64,000 nucleotides of DNA from Acetivibrio alkalicellulosi. GTDB taxonomy: Bacteria; Bacillota; Clostridia; Acetivibrionales; Acetivibrionaceae. The translations under genes were made by a program, and so were the position numbers. The DNA lies in contig VLTH01000002.1 of the NCBI GenBank assembly GCA_008125075.1, positions 151,195-215,194 of the forward strand, given 5' to 3'. The notes below the pieces were generated by a model that worked only from the letters and a program-made list of their open reading frames with translations, did not search any database and was not told the DNA's origin. This document shows, one piece after another, positions 16,391-26,392 of this stretch (position 1 is its first letter; each line of letters starts with the position of its first letter).

Positions 16391-17524
16391 TTAATTTTCT
16401 ATATCTTTAATTTCCTTAATAGATATATTTGAAGCCTTTTCTTTAATCTCTTTAGCATAATCAACTTCTTCATCTTCAATCTCATTCATGTATTTAGCGC
16501 CAGCAATTACAAATATTGAAACAGATATAATAAGTACAATTGCACCTAATACTCCTTTATCCGTTAAAACTATGGCACAAAGCCCTAAAGCTGCACTTGC
16601 TGTATACATTACCCCTACTGATTGTTTCTGAGTTAATCCCATATCAATAAGCCTGTGATGCAAATGCTCTCTATCAGCTTGCATGATGGGTTTTTTCTTT
16701 AAGATTCTTCTAAATATGGTTGATATAGTGTCAAATAGTGGTATCCCCAAAACTAATAAGGGTATTGCAATGGAAAAAGCAGCATATGTTTTCATCATTC
16801 CTTGAATAGCAACAACTGCTAAAGTAAATCCTAAAAATGTAGATCCAGTATCTCCCATAAATATCTTGGCAGGATTATAATTATATGGCAAAAACCCTAA
16901 TGTTGCCCCAGCAAGAATTGCAATAATAGCCGCATCATTTGCTTCACCATTTAAAATTGAAATAAAGAACAGTGACAAATATGATATTGAGGAAACACCA
17001 GCTGCAAGACCATCTAGTCCATCTAACAAATTTATTGCATTTGTCACTCCTACAATCCAAAATATTGTCAATACATATGACATAACTATATTTAGTTGAG
17101 AAATACCACCCTCTGCAAAGGGGTTTGTAAGTGTTGTAATTCTTGTATCAGCTATTAAAACTACCGATAGTGCTGCAACAATCTGAAATACAAGCTTAAA
17201 CTTAGCTCCTAATTGCTTTATATCATCAATAATACCTATAACTACTATAATTAACACACCAACAAGCAGTCCTAATAATTGCCTGGTAGGAAGTATTCCT
17301 GATGCATTTAGAAAAGTACTAACAACTCCAAACAATAAGGATACAATAAATCCAGAAAATATTGCCATACCCCCAAGTCTGGCAATTGGTCTATTATGCA
17401 TCCTTCTTGTATCTTTTGGTACATCAACTGCCCCTATTTTAAAGGCAATCTTTTTCACAATCGGTGTTGAAGAAAAAGCTACGATAAATGCAAGTGCAAA
17501 GGAGATAATATATTCGTGATTCAT
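16391..17524 (-). CDS. tagO: undecaprenyl-phosphate N-acetylglucosaminyl-1-phosphate transferase
   Basis: About 377 residues with some ten transmembrane helices. It belongs to the MraY/WecA/TagO family: IGAVDVPKDTRRMHNRPIARLGG at the N-terminus, DDIKQLGAKFKL with the paired aspartates, NAINLLDGLDGLAAG, the FMGDTGSTFLGF loop and the HxH motif REHLHHRLI of WecA/TagO members, which separates it from MraY. It transfers GlcNAc-1-phosphate to the lipid carrier at the membrane, the first step of wall teichoic acid or similar polymers. The start is ATG 17524 behind AGAAGGTG; a GTG nine bases earlier overlaps that site. It has its own terminator. Confidence 0.9.
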   Translation of the reverse strand: MNHEYIISFALAFIVAFSSTPIVKKIAFKIGAVDVPKDTRRMHNRPIARLGGMAIFSGFIVSLLFGVVSTFLNASGILPTRQLLGLLVGVLIIVVIGIIDDIKQLGAKFKLVFQIVAALSVVLIADTRITTLTNPFAEGGISQLNIVMSYVLTIFWIVGVTNAINLLDGLDGLAAGVSSISYLSLFFISILNGEANDAAIIAILAGATLGFLPYNYNPAKIFMGDTGSTFLGFTLAVVAIQGMMKTYAAFSIAIPLLVLGIPLFDTISTIFRRILKKKPIMQADREHLHHRLIDMGLTQKQSVGVMYTASAALGLCAIVLTDKGVLGAIVLIISVSIFVIAGAKYMNEIEDEEVDYAKEIKEKASNISIKEIKDIEN

Positions 17525-17709
17525 ATATAACACCTTCTTTTTTTTATTAAGGCTTTTACATTTTATTTGTAAAATCCTCAGTTTTTGTTATCTTTCGTAA
17601 AATAACTTTAAATCTTAATATCTATAGTATTCTTTTATTGTATCACTTTGTTTCAACAATTTATCTTAAATTTATATTAATTTTATATTATTTTGCATTA
17701 AAAATCAGA

Positions 17710-18174
17710 TTACATTCCAACATCTTGTAAGGGTTTTTCAAACTTTACAACTCTGATACCTGCTTCTTTTAAAAGATCCATTGAAATGTCATCTGGATAA
17801 TCTCCACTAAAAACAACCTTTTTTATTCCTGCATTTATAATCATTTTTGCGCACAAAACACATGGTTGATTTGTCACATACATTGTTCCATCTTTTACAC
17901 TTGTTCCTGAATATGCAGCCTGAACTATTGCATTTTGCTCTGCATGAATAGCCCTGCAAAGTTCATGTCTTTGACCTGAAGGCACTTTGTATTTCTCCCT
18001 TAGACATCCTGTTTCATCACAGTGTTTACAATTCATAGGTGCCCCATTGTATCCAGTAGCAAGTATCCTCTTATCCTTTGCTATCAAAGCACCTACCTGA
18101 CGTCTTGTACAAGTTGACCTGCTTTTAATAAGCTCAACTATTTCCATAAAATACTCATCCCAAGATGGCCTCAT
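17710..18174 (-). CDS. comEB: deoxycytidylate deaminase (ComEB family)
   Basis: 154 residues. It has the zinc-dependent deaminase motifs: HAEQNAIVQAA with the catalytic glutamate, and PCVLCAKMII with both zinc cysteines. MRPSWDEYFMEIVELIKSRS at the start is typical of dCMP deaminases. It converts dCMP to dUMP for thymidylate supply. It is the last gene of a run with upp and rpiB, 35 bases after the upp stop. Confidence 0.92.
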   Translation of the reverse strand: MRPSWDEYFMEIVELIKSRSTCTRRQVGALIAKDKRILATGYNGAPMNCKHCDETGCLREKYKVPSGQRHELCRAIHAEQNAIVQAAYSGTSVKDGTMYVTNQPCVLCAKMIINAGIKKVVFSGDYPDDISMDLLKEAGIRVVKFEKPLQDVGM

Positions 18175-18209
18175 AAGATCCCCCCAAGTTTGTATTATTG
18201 TATAATAAA

Positions 18210-18839
18210 CTATTTTGTTCCAAAAAGTCTGTCTCCAGCATCTCCAAGTCCAGGAACAATATAGCCTTTTTCATTTAGGCGTCCGTCAATAGCTGCACAA
18301 AATATAGTAACATCAGGATGATTTTTATTTACTTTTTCTATTCCATCTGTCGAAGCAATCAGGCACATAAGTTTTATGCTTTCTACACCTTTTTCCTTTA
18401 GATACTCTATGGCTGAACAAGCTGAACCTCCAGTGGCTAGCATAGGATCTAAAACAACAATTTCTCTTTCACAAACATCTTCTGGTAACTTGCAATAATA
18501 CTCTACAGGCTCTAATGTTTCTGGATTTCTATAAACTCCTATATGACCAACCTTAGCCATAGGTATAAGTTTTAGCATTCCATCTACCATCCCAAGACCT
18601 GCTCTTAATATAGGTATCACACCAAGTTTCTTTCCTGAAATAATGTTAGCATTTGCAACTCCTAAGGGAGTGTCAATTTCTACTTCCTTTAAAGGCATGC
18701 TCCTTGTTACTTCATAACTCATCAACATAGACACTTCTGAAACAAGCTCCCTAAACTCTTTCGTACGAGTATTTTTATCTCTTAAAAGTGATATTTTATG
18801 CTGAATCAGAGGGTGATCTAAGACAATAACATTTTCCAT
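18210..18839 (-). CDS. upp: uracil phosphoribosyltransferase
   Basis: 209 residues, full length. It has [16 protein letters not shown] at the start, the PRPP-binding loop [13 protein letters not shown], and the uracil-binding [11 protein letters not shown] at the C-terminus. It salvages uracil to UMP. It follows rpiB by 14 bases and precedes the dCMP deaminase, giving a small nucleotide/pentose block commonly seen in Clostridia before the ATP synthase or wall genes. Confidence 0.96.
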   Translation of the reverse strand: MENVIVLDHPLIQHKISLLRDKNTRTKEFRELVSEVSMLMSYEVTRSMPLKEVEIDTPLGVANANIISGKKLGVIPILRAGLGMVDGMLKLIPMAKVGHIGVYRNPETLEPVEYYCKLPEDVCEREIVVLDPMLATGGSACSAIEYLKEKGVESIKLMCLIASTDGIEKVNKNHPDVTIFCAAIDGRLNEKGYIVPGLGDAGDRLFGTK

Positions 18840-18853
18840 TATAAATTACCCCT

Positions 18854-19303
18854 TTATTTGCAGTATTTTCTTTCTATTTCACAGATTTTATCTACTCTTC
18901 TTTTATGCTTCCCACCTTGAAATTCTGAATTCATCCATGTATCCACTATATCAAGTGCCAAATCAAGGCCTACCACTCTCTCTCCTATGGCTAGTACATT
19001 ACAATCATTGTGTTCCCTGCTCATCCTAGCCATAAAACTATTTGTACAATTAGCTGCTCGAATTCCTTTAACCTTGTTAGCAGCAATTGATATTCCCAGT
19101 CCAGTACCGCAAATAATAATACCTCTGTCGCATTTTCCTTCCTTCACAGCCTCTGCAACAGCAAGTCCGTAATCGGGATAGTCCACCGAATCATTGCTGC
19201 AAGTACCAAAATCAATAGTTTGTATATTTTTTTCTTCAAAATACTTGATTATTTCTTTTTTTAAATTATAACCTGCATGGTCGCTTCCAATTCCTACTTT
19301 CAT
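18854..19303 (-). CDS. rpiB: ribose-5-phosphate isomerase B
   Basis: 149 residues. It has MKVGIGSDHAGYNLKKEI with the catalytic aspartate and histidine, FGTCSNDSVDYPDYG, the active-site cysteine in IICGTGLGISIAANK, and the HNDCNVLAIGERVVG block. It interconverts ribose-5- and ribulose-5-phosphate. The start is ATG 19303 behind GGAGGATAAT; the longer reading with MMEDN would place the ribosome site inside the gene. Confidence 0.95.
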   Translation of the reverse strand: MKVGIGSDHAGYNLKKEIIKYFEEKNIQTIDFGTCSNDSVDYPDYGLAVAEAVKEGKCDRGIIICGTGLGISIAANKVKGIRAANCTNSFMARMSREHNDCNVLAIGERVVGLDLALDIVDTWMNSEFQGGKHKRRVDKICEIERKYCK

Positions 19304-19404
19304 ATTATCCTCCATCAAGAATATATTTTATAATATTGAGCTCTATATGTCAAAAAAAGTTTTACTGACTTTAGGCATTTATTTATTTGATTGTTACAGT
19401 ATTC

Positions 19405-19881
19405 CTAATCATTTTCAAGCCTTGTAATTAATTTTTCAATAATATTTTTCAAGTCCCTTGCACAATTTTCGTATACAATTATTGGTCTACCATATGGATC
19501 ATGCACATCTAAACTATCTTTTGTCACATTATCTCCTAAAACATACTCTTTTAATGAAAATGTCTTATCTATTGCCTGTGGAAACAATGAAACAATTGTA
19601 TTCTTGTGGTTTTTAGTCATAGCCAATATAAGATAAGCATTTTCTATATGGGAGTCTTTAAGTTTTGCTGACCTATGGCTGCTTATATCAATTCCAAATA
19701 CTTCATTTAAAACTTTTATAGCATGGGGATTTGCACCATCTCCATCAAATGCACAAACTCCTGCAGAAAAAGCCTTTAAATCATCCTGCTTGTCCATGTC
19801 CAAAGCCATTTTATTAAATATTCCCTCTGCCATGCTACTTCTACACGTATTACCTGTACATACAAAAAGAACTTTTTTCAT
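19405..19881 (-). CDS. ywlE: low-molecular-weight protein phosphatase, probably arginine phosphatase
   Basis: 158 residues. It has the P-loop LFVCTGNTCRSSMAEGI at 5-21, with the nucleophile cysteine and arginine, and the general acid loop DVHDPYGRP. The threonine in CTGNTCRS is the residue that sets phospho-arginine selectivity in B. subtilis YwlE, where tyrosine phosphatases usually have isoleucine or similar. It lies directly downstream of the Sua5 gene, the same order as ywlC-ywlE in Bacillus. Arginine specificity is inferred from the one residue plus context. Confidence 0.85.
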   Translation of the reverse strand: MKKVLFVCTGNTCRSSMAEGIFNKMALDMDKQDDLKAFSAGVCAFDGDGANPHAIKVLNEVFGIDISSHRSAKLKDSHIENAYLILAMTKNHKNTIVSLFPQAIDKTFSLKEYVLGDNVTKDSLDVHDPYGRPIIVYENCARDLKNIIEKLITRLEND

Positions 19882-19924
19882 TTTGTTCGCTCCTTTTTAC
19901 TAATGCTCATAATAACGATTTGAC

Positions 19925-20980
19925 CTAAGATACATAAATAGTTTTATATCCAGCAGCTTTTTTCATTCTGTTCATTATTGCAAGACCTATTCCTGTACTT
20001 TCAACTGCCTCTGCAAGTATAACCTGTACTCCCATGTCATCAAAATCTCTTAATGCCTTAAAAAGATTGGCCGCAATTGTTTCTGGTTCTAATCTATCGC
20101 CAACAGAAACCACATGCTCGCACTTATAAAAGCTCCTTGTCTGTTTTGTTGACAACACTCCAGGTAAAATGCCTTTACACTTGTATTCTTCTATCAATGT
20201 ATTTATTTTTCCTGCAACTTTTAACACTTCCCCCTCAATAACAATGACCTCTGCTTTTGGTGCATAATGTTTATACTTCATACCTGGAGATTTTGGAACA
20301 AACTTGTCCCCATCTTCTTTAAAAAGCGCTGGATCAACGTTTATGTGCCCTATAGCATCCTTTAACTGTTCTATTGATATTCCTCCAGGTCTTAAAACCA
20401 CTGGTGGCCATAAAGTGGCATCTATAACAGTTGACTCAACACCAATATTTGCATTTCCACCTTCTATAATAACATCTACTTTACCATTTAAATCTTCAAT
20501 TACATGCTTTGATGATGTTGGGCTAGGTCTTCCTGATACGTTAGCACTTGGAGCGGCAACAGGCACTTTAGCTTCCCTTATTAGCTCTAGAGCTATTGGG
20601 TGCTGGGGCATTCTTAATGCTACTGTACTAAGTCCTGCTGTAACAATATCCGGTACTTTACTATCCTTTTTAAAAACCAATGTAAGTGCACCTGGCCAAA
20701 ACATGTCCATTAATTTTTCCGCATATTCTGAAATATCCAAAGTTAGTTGATATACATCTTTTTTATCCGCAATATGTACAATTAAAGGATTATCAGACGG
20801 TCTTCCCTTTGCTTCAAATATTTTTTTAAGGGATTTTTCATTTAGAGCATTTGCTCCAAGTCCATAAACTGTCTCCGTTGGAAAAGCTACCAAACCACCT
20901 TCTCTTAAAACTTTTGCAGCATATTTTATTTTATCAATATCAATGTTGTCCCTATTTATTTTTAGTATTTCAGTTTTCAA
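19925..20980 (-). CDS. ywlC: L-threonylcarbamoyladenylate synthase (Sua5)
   Basis: 351 residues with two domains. The YrdC-type catalytic domain (about 1-210) has GGLVAFPTETVYGLGANA, SDNPLIVHI and VPVAAPSANVSGRPSPT. The Sua5 C-terminal domain follows after SPGMKYKHYAPKAEV. It makes threonylcarbamoyl-AMP from threonine, bicarbonate and ATP for the t6A37 modification of tRNAs. The length is typical of the two-domain form. It is preceded by a ZIP transporter (22 bases) and followed by ywlE. Confidence 0.94.
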   Translation of the reverse strand: MKTEILKINRDNIDIDKIKYAAKVLREGGLVAFPTETVYGLGANALNEKSLKKIFEAKGRPSDNPLIVHIADKKDVYQLTLDISEYAEKLMDMFWPGALTLVFKKDSKVPDIVTAGLSTVALRMPQHPIALELIREAKVPVAAPSANVSGRPSPTSSKHVIEDLNGKVDVIIEGGNANIGVESTVIDATLWPPVVLRPGGISIEQLKDAIGHINVDPALFKEDGDKFVPKSPGMKYKHYAPKAEVIVIEGEVLKVAGKINTLIEEYKCKGILPGVLSTKQTRSFYKCEHVVSVGDRLEPETIAANLFKALRDFDDMGVQVILAEAVESTGIGLAIMNRMKKAAGYKTIYVS

Positions 20981-21001
20981 TTTCTCATACCTCTAAAACC
21001 A

Positions 21002-21757
21002 TTAATTTATCTTCGATATTATTATACCACAAATTATGCCTAATACATTACCTATTGACGGTAATCTTCCTATATATAATTTTTTTGATTCAATTATCAA
21101 CTGGCCATACACTACATATAGCATTGCTCCTGCCGCAAATCCAAGGCAAACTCCTATAATGCTCATAGATATTCTTCCAATCATTGCACCAAATAAAGCT
21201 CCTATTCCCATAGGTGCACCTGACAGTAATGTAAGCATATATGCTTTAAATGGACTATATCCACCTAATCTCATTGGTACAGCCATTGCAATTCCTTCTG
21301 GAATATCATGCATGACAATTACAACTGTCAACATTAATCCAAGATTTATAGAAGCTTCAAATCCAGCCCCTACAGCAAAACCTTCGGGAAAATTATGCAA
21401 AGATATGCCAATTGCCATTAATATTCCTGCTCTCAACATACCTGATCCAGATTTTTTTTCATTAATACTTTGTAAATATCCATCTCTTTTTTTCATAAGT
21501 TCTTCAACTGTTATAATAGATAAAACACCTAGTAAAACCCCTAATAGCGTCAACACAATTCCACTTAAACCTATTGCTTCTGGAATTAATTTAAAGCACA
21601 CTACTGCCGTCATAAGTCCTGCTGAAAACTCAAGCATTAAGCTTAAAAAACGCTTATTTATTTTACTGATAAAAAAAACAGCTAGTCCTCCAATACCTGT
21701 TCCAATCATACCTGAAACAAGACCTACAATAGTGACTTTGAAATAATAAATCACCAA
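21002..21757 (-). CDS. ZIP family metal transporter
   Basis: 251 residues, about eight transmembrane helices. It has the ZIP signature: helix IV HNFPEGFAVGAG and helix V HDIPEGIAMAVP, each with the histidine/glutamate metal site. It should import zinc or a similar divalent metal across the cytoplasmic membrane. It sits between prfA and Sua5 on the same strand. The metal specificity cannot be read from the sequence. Confidence 0.9.
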   Translation of the reverse strand: MVIYYFKVTIVGLVSGMIGTGIGGLAVFFISKINKRFLSLMLEFSAGLMTAVVCFKLIPEAIGLSGIVLTLLGVLLGVLSIITVEELMKKRDGYLQSINEKKSGSGMLRAGILMAIGISLHNFPEGFAVGAGFEASINLGLMLTVVIVMHDIPEGIAMAVPMRLGGYSPFKAYMLTLLSGAPMGIGALFGAMIGRISMSIIGVCLGFAAGAMLYVVYGQLIIESKKLYIGRLPSIGNVLGIICGIIISKIN

Positions 21758-21841
21758 ACCCCTCCAATACCTGTTTAAAAGACCTTATATTATATTAGAG
21801 TTTTAGATTTATTATTAATAAAAACTTTATGAGGCTAGCAA

Positions 21842-21871
21842 GGGGACGGATGTTTTGACACCTCCGTCCCC
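21842..21871 (-). terminator. GGGGACGGA hairpin after prfA
   Basis: A 9-base perfect stem GGGGACGGA/TCCGTCCCC encloses a 12-base loop, 17 bases after the prfA stop. There is no clear T-run. The GGGGACGG core recurs near 45986 and 61209, so this may be a repeat that has been co-opted as a terminator. Confidence 0.45.
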
Positions 21872-21887
21872 ATTTATCTACTACCTT

Positions 21888-22967
21888 TTATAAGTCTTCT
21901 CCACCACCGCTTCCAAGTCTTTCGCTTTGGTCAGTTGTAATTAACGCATCCACTATTTCATCAATATCACCATTTAGTACCTCTTCTAGCTTGTAAATTG
22001 TTAGTCCAATTCTATGATCTGTTATTCTGCCCTGAGGATAATTATATGTTCTTATTCTCTCACTTCTGTCGCCCGTTCCCACCTGACTTTTTCTTTCTTG
22101 AGCAATCTCACCTGTCTGCTGTTGCTGAGCAATTTCATACAGTTTTGATCTAAGTACTGTCATTGCCTTATCCTTATTTTTATGCTGTGATCTTTCATCT
22201 TGACACGCCACCACTATTCCAGAAGGCATATGAGTTATCCTTATGGCAGAGTCGGTTTTATTAACGTGCTGGCCTCCTGCACCAGATGCTCTGTATGTAT
22301 CAATTCTTAAGTCATTAGGGTTTACTTCCACATCAACTTCCTCAGCCTCAGGAAGAACCGCTACTGTAACTGTAGAAGTATGAACTCTTCCATTTGCTTC
22401 TGTAGAAGGTATTCTCTGTACTCTATGAACTCCACTCTCATACTTAAGCCTGCTATAGGCGCCCTTACCTTCTATAAGAAACACAACTTCCTTAAATCCA
22501 CCTATTTCTGTTGGATTTGAATCAAGCATTTCTGTACTCCATCTATAGCGCTCAGCATATTTGTTATACATCTTAAAAAGTACTCCAGCAAATAGTGCCG
22601 CTTCATCGCCACCAGCACCACCTCTAATTTCTACAATTACATTTTTTTCATCATTGGGATCTTTAGGTAGAAGTAAAATTTTTAAATCTTTTTTTATATT
22701 TTCAAGATTCTCTTCTGCTTCCTTTAACTCCATATCAACCATTTGCTTAAAATCTTTATCAATCTTTTCACCAAGAAGCTCTTTTGCATCAGATATATCC
22801 TTCATTACTTTTTTATATTCACCATACTTAGCCACAATTTCTTCCAAATCAGCATGTTCTTTCATAAGTTTTCTGTACTCGTCTTGATTTCCTATTACCT
22901 CAGGATCACTAAGTTTATGGTTAATTTCATCGTATCGGTTTTCTGCCGCTTGAAGTTTATCAAACAT
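21888..22967 (-). CDS. prfA: peptide chain release factor 1
   Basis: 359 residues. The catalytic GGQ is in [18 protein letters not shown]. The stop-codon recognition tripeptide is P-S-T ([14 protein letters not shown]), the PxT form of RF1 that reads UAA and UAG. The C-terminal region [19 protein letters not shown] is typical. It acts at the ribosomal A site. In many Clostridia prfA is close to Sua5, as it is here with only the ZIP gene between. Confidence 0.97.
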   Translation of the reverse strand: MFDKLQAAENRYDEINHKLSDPEVIGNQDEYRKLMKEHADLEEIVAKYGEYKKVMKDISDAKELLGEKIDKDFKQMVDMELKEAEENLENIKKDLKILLLPKDPNDEKNVIVEIRGGAGGDEAALFAGVLFKMYNKYAERYRWSTEMLDSNPTEIGGFKEVVFLIEGKGAYSRLKYESGVHRVQRIPSTEANGRVHTSTVTVAVLPEAEEVDVEVNPNDLRIDTYRASGAGGQHVNKTDSAIRITHMPSGIVVACQDERSQHKNKDKAMTVLRSKLYEIAQQQQTGEIAQERKSQVGTGDRSERIRTYNYPQGRITDHRIGLTIYKLEEVLNGDIDEIVDALITTDQSERLGSGGGEDL

Positions 22968-23084
22968 ATTACACCTCTATTTTAACTATAATAAATTTTC
23001 TAATCCATTATTATATCATGTATTAATAATTAATACTATACAATTTTTTAAAATTACAAATAATGGTTTAAGCTTCTCTCCACT

Positions 23085-24074
23085 TTAATTAAAACCCAGC
23101 TCAATATATACTGGTCTATGATCAGAGCCTAAGTCAGGGCCAATCTCCCTATTAATTGTAATAATATCTTTACTAATCAGACAATGATCTATTGGAATTT
23201 TGAAAAAAGGTACAGGTGATGGCCAGGTAGGTTGAAGTCCCTTTCCTAATCGACTATCATATAAATCCATGTCTCTTACAAACTCTCTGAAAATACTTGT
23301 CCATGATGTAGTGTTTAAATCACCTATTACAATCAGACTATCACTAAACTCAGATCTTTTTGAAGCTATTTCTCTTAATTGATTATTTCTTATATCATAA
23401 TATTCCCTATCAATAGGGGGAAGAGGATGAGTGCAAAGTATTGAAACAGGTTTTTCATTAACAATAATCTCGGCAACAATACTTGGAACCTCAGAATTAC
23501 TGTAGAATTCAACTCTAGTGTCCTCAAAGGGTATATTGCTAAATAGTCCAATACCAAAATTATCATCTCTAGGTCTTGCTACCCTATACTCATAGTTTTC
23601 CCACAAATTCTTTGTTTCAATTAACCAATCTACGTTTATTTCCTGCAAAACAAAAATATCTGGATTTTTAGACTGGATATACTCTACCACTCCTTGATAA
23701 TTATCATTATCTGTATGTACATTTAATAATACAATACTTATTTTACTGCTATCAATTATATTATTATCAGTTTTTGATAAGTTAATATAAAATGGTGCTA
23801 TATGGAAGATGTTAACACTCATAATCAACACTGTTATAATTAAGAGCTTCCACTTTTTCATCAAGAGGAAAAAGCCGATAAATATAATAGAGACAATAAA
23901 ATACTGAAATTTAAAATGGGCAAATAACTCTAAAAACCAAGCATATCCACCAAAGTACCCAACTATATTACACATTACAAACAAAGCAAATACAGCTTCA
24001 ATTAATCCTGTTATCGATAAAGAATTAATGACATTTCTCTTCTTAGAATTGGACAAATCCTTGTTCCTAATCAT
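23085..24074 (-). CDS. membrane-anchored endonuclease/exonuclease/phosphatase family protein
   Basis: 329 residues. The first about 95 form three transmembrane helices (FALFVMCNIVGYFGGYAW, IVSIIFIGFFLLM, LLIITVLIMSVNIF). The rest is an EEP-fold domain: VLLNVHTDND, FVLQEINVDW with the metal-binding glutamate, ICTHPLPP, IVIGDLNTTSW and the terminal GSDHRPVYIEL. This is the YafD-like layout with the catalytic domain outside or at the membrane face. The substrate may be a phospholipid, sugar-phosphate or nucleic acid and cannot be told from sequence. Confidence 0.85.
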   Translation of the reverse strand: MIRNKDLSNSKKRNVINSLSITGLIEAVFALFVMCNIVGYFGGYAWFLELFAHFKFQYFIVSIIFIGFFLLMKKWKLLIITVLIMSVNIFHIAPFYINLSKTDNNIIDSSKISIVLLNVHTDNDNYQGVVEYIQSKNPDIFVLQEINVDWLIETKNLWENYEYRVARPRDDNFGIGLFSNIPFEDTRVEFYSNSEVPSIVAEIIVNEKPVSILCTHPLPPIDREYYDIRNNQLREIASKRSEFSDSLIVIGDLNTTSWTSIFREFVRDMDLYDSRLGKGLQPTWPSPVPFFKIPIDHCLISKDIITINREIGPDLGSDHRPVYIELGFN

Positions 24075-24206
24075 TACTTTCCTCCACCTATTAATATTTT
24101 TATGGTATTTTACTCTTTAAAAGAATTTACCAGTGTAATTACTTTATCTTTTATATTCATTACTATTCTGATAATACTTTTCACAATAGTACTTTTGATT
24201 TTATTC

Positions 24207-24311
24207 GGGTGCAATTTGTTTGCTGTCGCAAACGTGCACATGCTAAACAACATTCATTTCCATTATACTTTTCATCCTGTGTTTGTAAGCTTTATGCTCA
24301 TGAATGTGTAT
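24207..24311. repeat. R3 dispersed repeat
   Basis: The repeat begins GGGTGCAATTTGTTTGC, with the hairpin GTTTGC-TGTC-GCAAAC, then GTGCACATGC, ACATTCATT, TTATACTTTT and ends GCTCATGAATGTGTA. It is closely matched at 59661-59771 and in part at 37598, 43611 and 60640. It accounts for most of an apparent plus-strand reading frame here. The rest of 24075-24599 holds only the terminator at 24414. Confidence 0.65.
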
Positions 24312-24413
24312 TTATCTCAATGCAATTGGTTAGCTTAAAAGAGTCTCTCACTATCTTAAAGTATACTTTTTAATCCCTTGTGTCAAGAGGTTAAAAGTAT
24401 TTAAACATACACA

Positions 24414-24441
24414 AAGAGGGAGTTTTTTCTCTCCCTCTTAA
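24414..24441 (-). terminator. terminator of the DUF2089-DUF4097 operon
   Basis: A perfect 9-base stem AAGAGGGAG/CTCCCTCTT with an 8-base loop lies about 160 bases after the DUF4097 stop. The T-run on the minus side is weak (TTTGTG), so termination may be partial. Confidence 0.5.
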
Positions 24442-24599
24442 TATATATAAAGCTTTAGATAAGGATATATAAATATTTACGTATTATTTTAACATTTACT
24501 AAACTTCAAAATTTATTTTAATGAAATTATACGCAAGTACTTTATAATCCCTAAAGCGTTCAATAATATAACTGTCTATTGATTTTTGCTCATGAATGT

Positions 24600-25799
24600 C
24601 TATTTTACAATTTCAATATATCCATTTATAGTTTCAGCTATAATATTTACTTTCTTATCATGATTATCATAATCATTGCTTTGTGCTTCAATAAAATTGT
24701 TTTTCATTTGTTTACTAACATTACGATAGGTCATATCAGGAATAAGAAGATTTATTTCTCCATTTGTAGTGTGAGCTTTTACTTTATATCCTTTCATATC
24801 CATGTCATTCATATTTACTTTTATTCCTGCATTTGCAGTTTTTAACTTGAGATCAATTGTTGATGAATTATCACAGTGATGAATATTTTCAACTAAAACT
24901 TTACCATTTCTAGTAACTACGTTTATATTTTCAGTTTTTATATGTTTTATATCTATTACAGAATTGTTTGCATCAATGTTTATGTCGCTGCCTATTATAT
25001 ATCCAAATTGAATCTTTCCATTTTTAGTTGACACGTTTAATTTGTTACATGTAACTCCCATAAGATCTATATTACTATTACTTGTAATTGCTTCAAAAGT
25101 ATCGGCTAAAGAATCCTCAACGTATATTTTTCCGTTTTTAGTTACTAGTTTAATACTTTTAACCTTTATAGTTGGTAAAAACACCTCATGAGAAACACTT
25201 ATATTACCTATTTTATTGTAACTAATCTTTGCGTTATCTTCATTATGTGAAAATGTTAAAATCTCATCTGCATTATCTTGAGGGCTTTTTACAATAGACC
25301 TTATTATTACTTTGTCCTCCATGTGCTTTTTTACTAATATGTTTCCATTTAAACCCTCAATTTCAATTTCGGTATTATCGTTGACATACTCTATTTCAAA
25401 AGTTCTAGTTACTGCTTTATAATTTCCAAAAACATTAAATGCATTTGTATCAATAAAGCTTCCAACAAAGTCTACTACCTTATCGGCAAATCCCACAGTA
25501 GTATGGGCTAAATTCTTTCCAACCTTCTCCATTTTGACTCCAAAATCCTCAACTGCCTTATCAAAATCTTTCTGACTATAGTTCTTTTTAAATTCTTTTT
25601 TCCAATCATTTAACCTATCTTTAACTTTATTAACTTCTTCGTTAAAATTTACTTTTTTGTCTTGCTTTCCACTATATTCTCTTTCATCACTTTTTTTATC
25701 CGGGTCTAAAGCTTCAATAAGTCTTGCTGCCTGTTCACTGGAAATTTTGCCTTCTTCTAACATTTTAAGTATATACATTTTTTCTTCACTAAGTGACAT
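24600..25799 (-). CDS. DUF4097 beta-strand-repeat protein with N-terminal SHOCT-like helices
   Basis: 399 residues. It begins MSLSEEKMYILKMLEEGKIS, the short helical YvlB/SHOCT-type N-terminus found on DUF4097 proteins. A charged linker follows, then about 130-399 forms repeated short beta strands (GNILVKKHMEDKVII, TKNGKIYVEDS, TRNGKVLVENIH), the beta-helix of DUF4097. It has no signal peptide. It is co-transcribed with the DUF2089 regulator upstream; such pairs are linked to envelope-stress or membrane sensing in Bacillus-type bacteria. The stop codon TAG is contributed by the R3-type end CATGAATGTCTA. Confidence 0.8.
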   Translation of the reverse strand: MSLSEEKMYILKMLEEGKISSEQAARLIEALDPDKKSDEREYSGKQDKKVNFNEEVNKVKDRLNDWKKEFKKNYSQKDFDKAVEDFGVKMEKVGKNLAHTTVGFADKVVDFVGSFIDTNAFNVFGNYKAVTRTFEIEYVNDNTEIEIEGLNGNILVKKHMEDKVIIRSIVKSPQDNADEILTFSHNEDNAKISYNKIGNISVSHEVFLPTIKVKSIKLVTKNGKIYVEDSLADTFEAITSNSNIDLMGVTCNKLNVSTKNGKIQFGYIIGSDINIDANNSVIDIKHIKTENINVVTRNGKVLVENIHHCDNSSTIDLKLKTANAGIKVNMNDMDMKGYKVKAHTTNGEINLLIPDMTYRNVSKQMKNNFIEAQSNDYDNHDKKVNIIAETINGYIEIVK

Positions 25800-25888
25800 A
25801 AAATATCGCCTCCTATTCTTTTACGTGGCACAGAAACTTCATGTAATCATTGATATCACATTTAAGCAAAATAATTTTTGCTTTCTCC

Positions 25889-25974
25889 TTAAGTAATGTC
25901 TAAAATATTACTTTCACTTTTCACATGGTCTGTATTAAAATAGTAGTGGAAGTTATATTTTCAGTATTCTTAAG
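25889..25974. repeat. R1 dispersed repeat overlapping the DUF2089 stop codon
   Basis: The termini AAGTAATGTCTAAAATATTAC and GTTATATTTTCAGTATTCTTA are inverted copies, with GTGGAAG inside the right end. The last bases TTA (25970-25972) are the TAA stop of the DUF2089 gene on the minus strand. Confidence 0.65.
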
Positions 25975-26338
25975 TTTTTAATAATTCAAGTGCTTCCTCA
26001 ACTGTAACTTCTCCATTATTGAGTCTGTCTAAAACATCTTTCCTTTTAACTGAATCAGATATCTCAACCTGAGCTTTATGTCCTAATGCATTAGCTGCAT
26101 CTTCAAGTTTGTTTTTTACTGTGGGATATGAAATGCCCAGTTCTTTCTCTACTTCTTTTATATTACCTCTGCATTTAATAAATACATCAATAAACAACTT
26201 TTGTTCTGGAGTAAGCTTGCAAAACTTGCATAATTCAAATTCACCCTCTATAGTAGTTTTACATTTACTGCATTTAATTTTTGTCACCGAAGTGTCGCCA
26301 CCGCATACAGGGCATTTCCCCAGCACTTCCCTGCCCAT
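25970..26338 (-). CDS. DUF2089 family zinc-ribbon/HTH regulator
   Basis: 122 residues. Two zinc knuckles come first (CPVCGG, CSKCKT, with a further CKFC), then a helix-turn-helix (GNIKEVEKELGISYPTVKNKLEDAANALG), then a short acidic tail ending in DVLDRLNNGEVTVEEALELLK, which resembles the N-terminus of the downstream DUF4097 protein. It is probably a DNA-binding regulator that controls its own operon. A strong promoter with a 52-base palindrome lies upstream. The ATG follows AAGGAGTGATAGT. Confidence 0.85.
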   Translation of the reverse strand: MGREVLGKCPVCGGDTSVTKIKCSKCKTTIEGEFELCKFCKLTPEQKLFIDVFIKCRGNIKEVEKELGISYPTVKNKLEDAANALGHKAQVEISDSVKRKDVLDRLNNGEVTVEEALELLKT

Positions 26339-26392
26339 ACTATCACTCCTTATTATTTAATCATGAATCAAGGGTTTTTTATTATATTTATA

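Noticed and set aside
21036-21746. 236-codon plus-strand ORF opposite the ZIP transporter
   Set aside because: A proline/isoleucine-rich shadow of a membrane protein; the minus-strand frame has clear ZIP motifs.
24102-24338. 78-codon plus-strand ORF
   Set aside because: Most of it is the R3 repeat, whose other copies do not keep the frame open.
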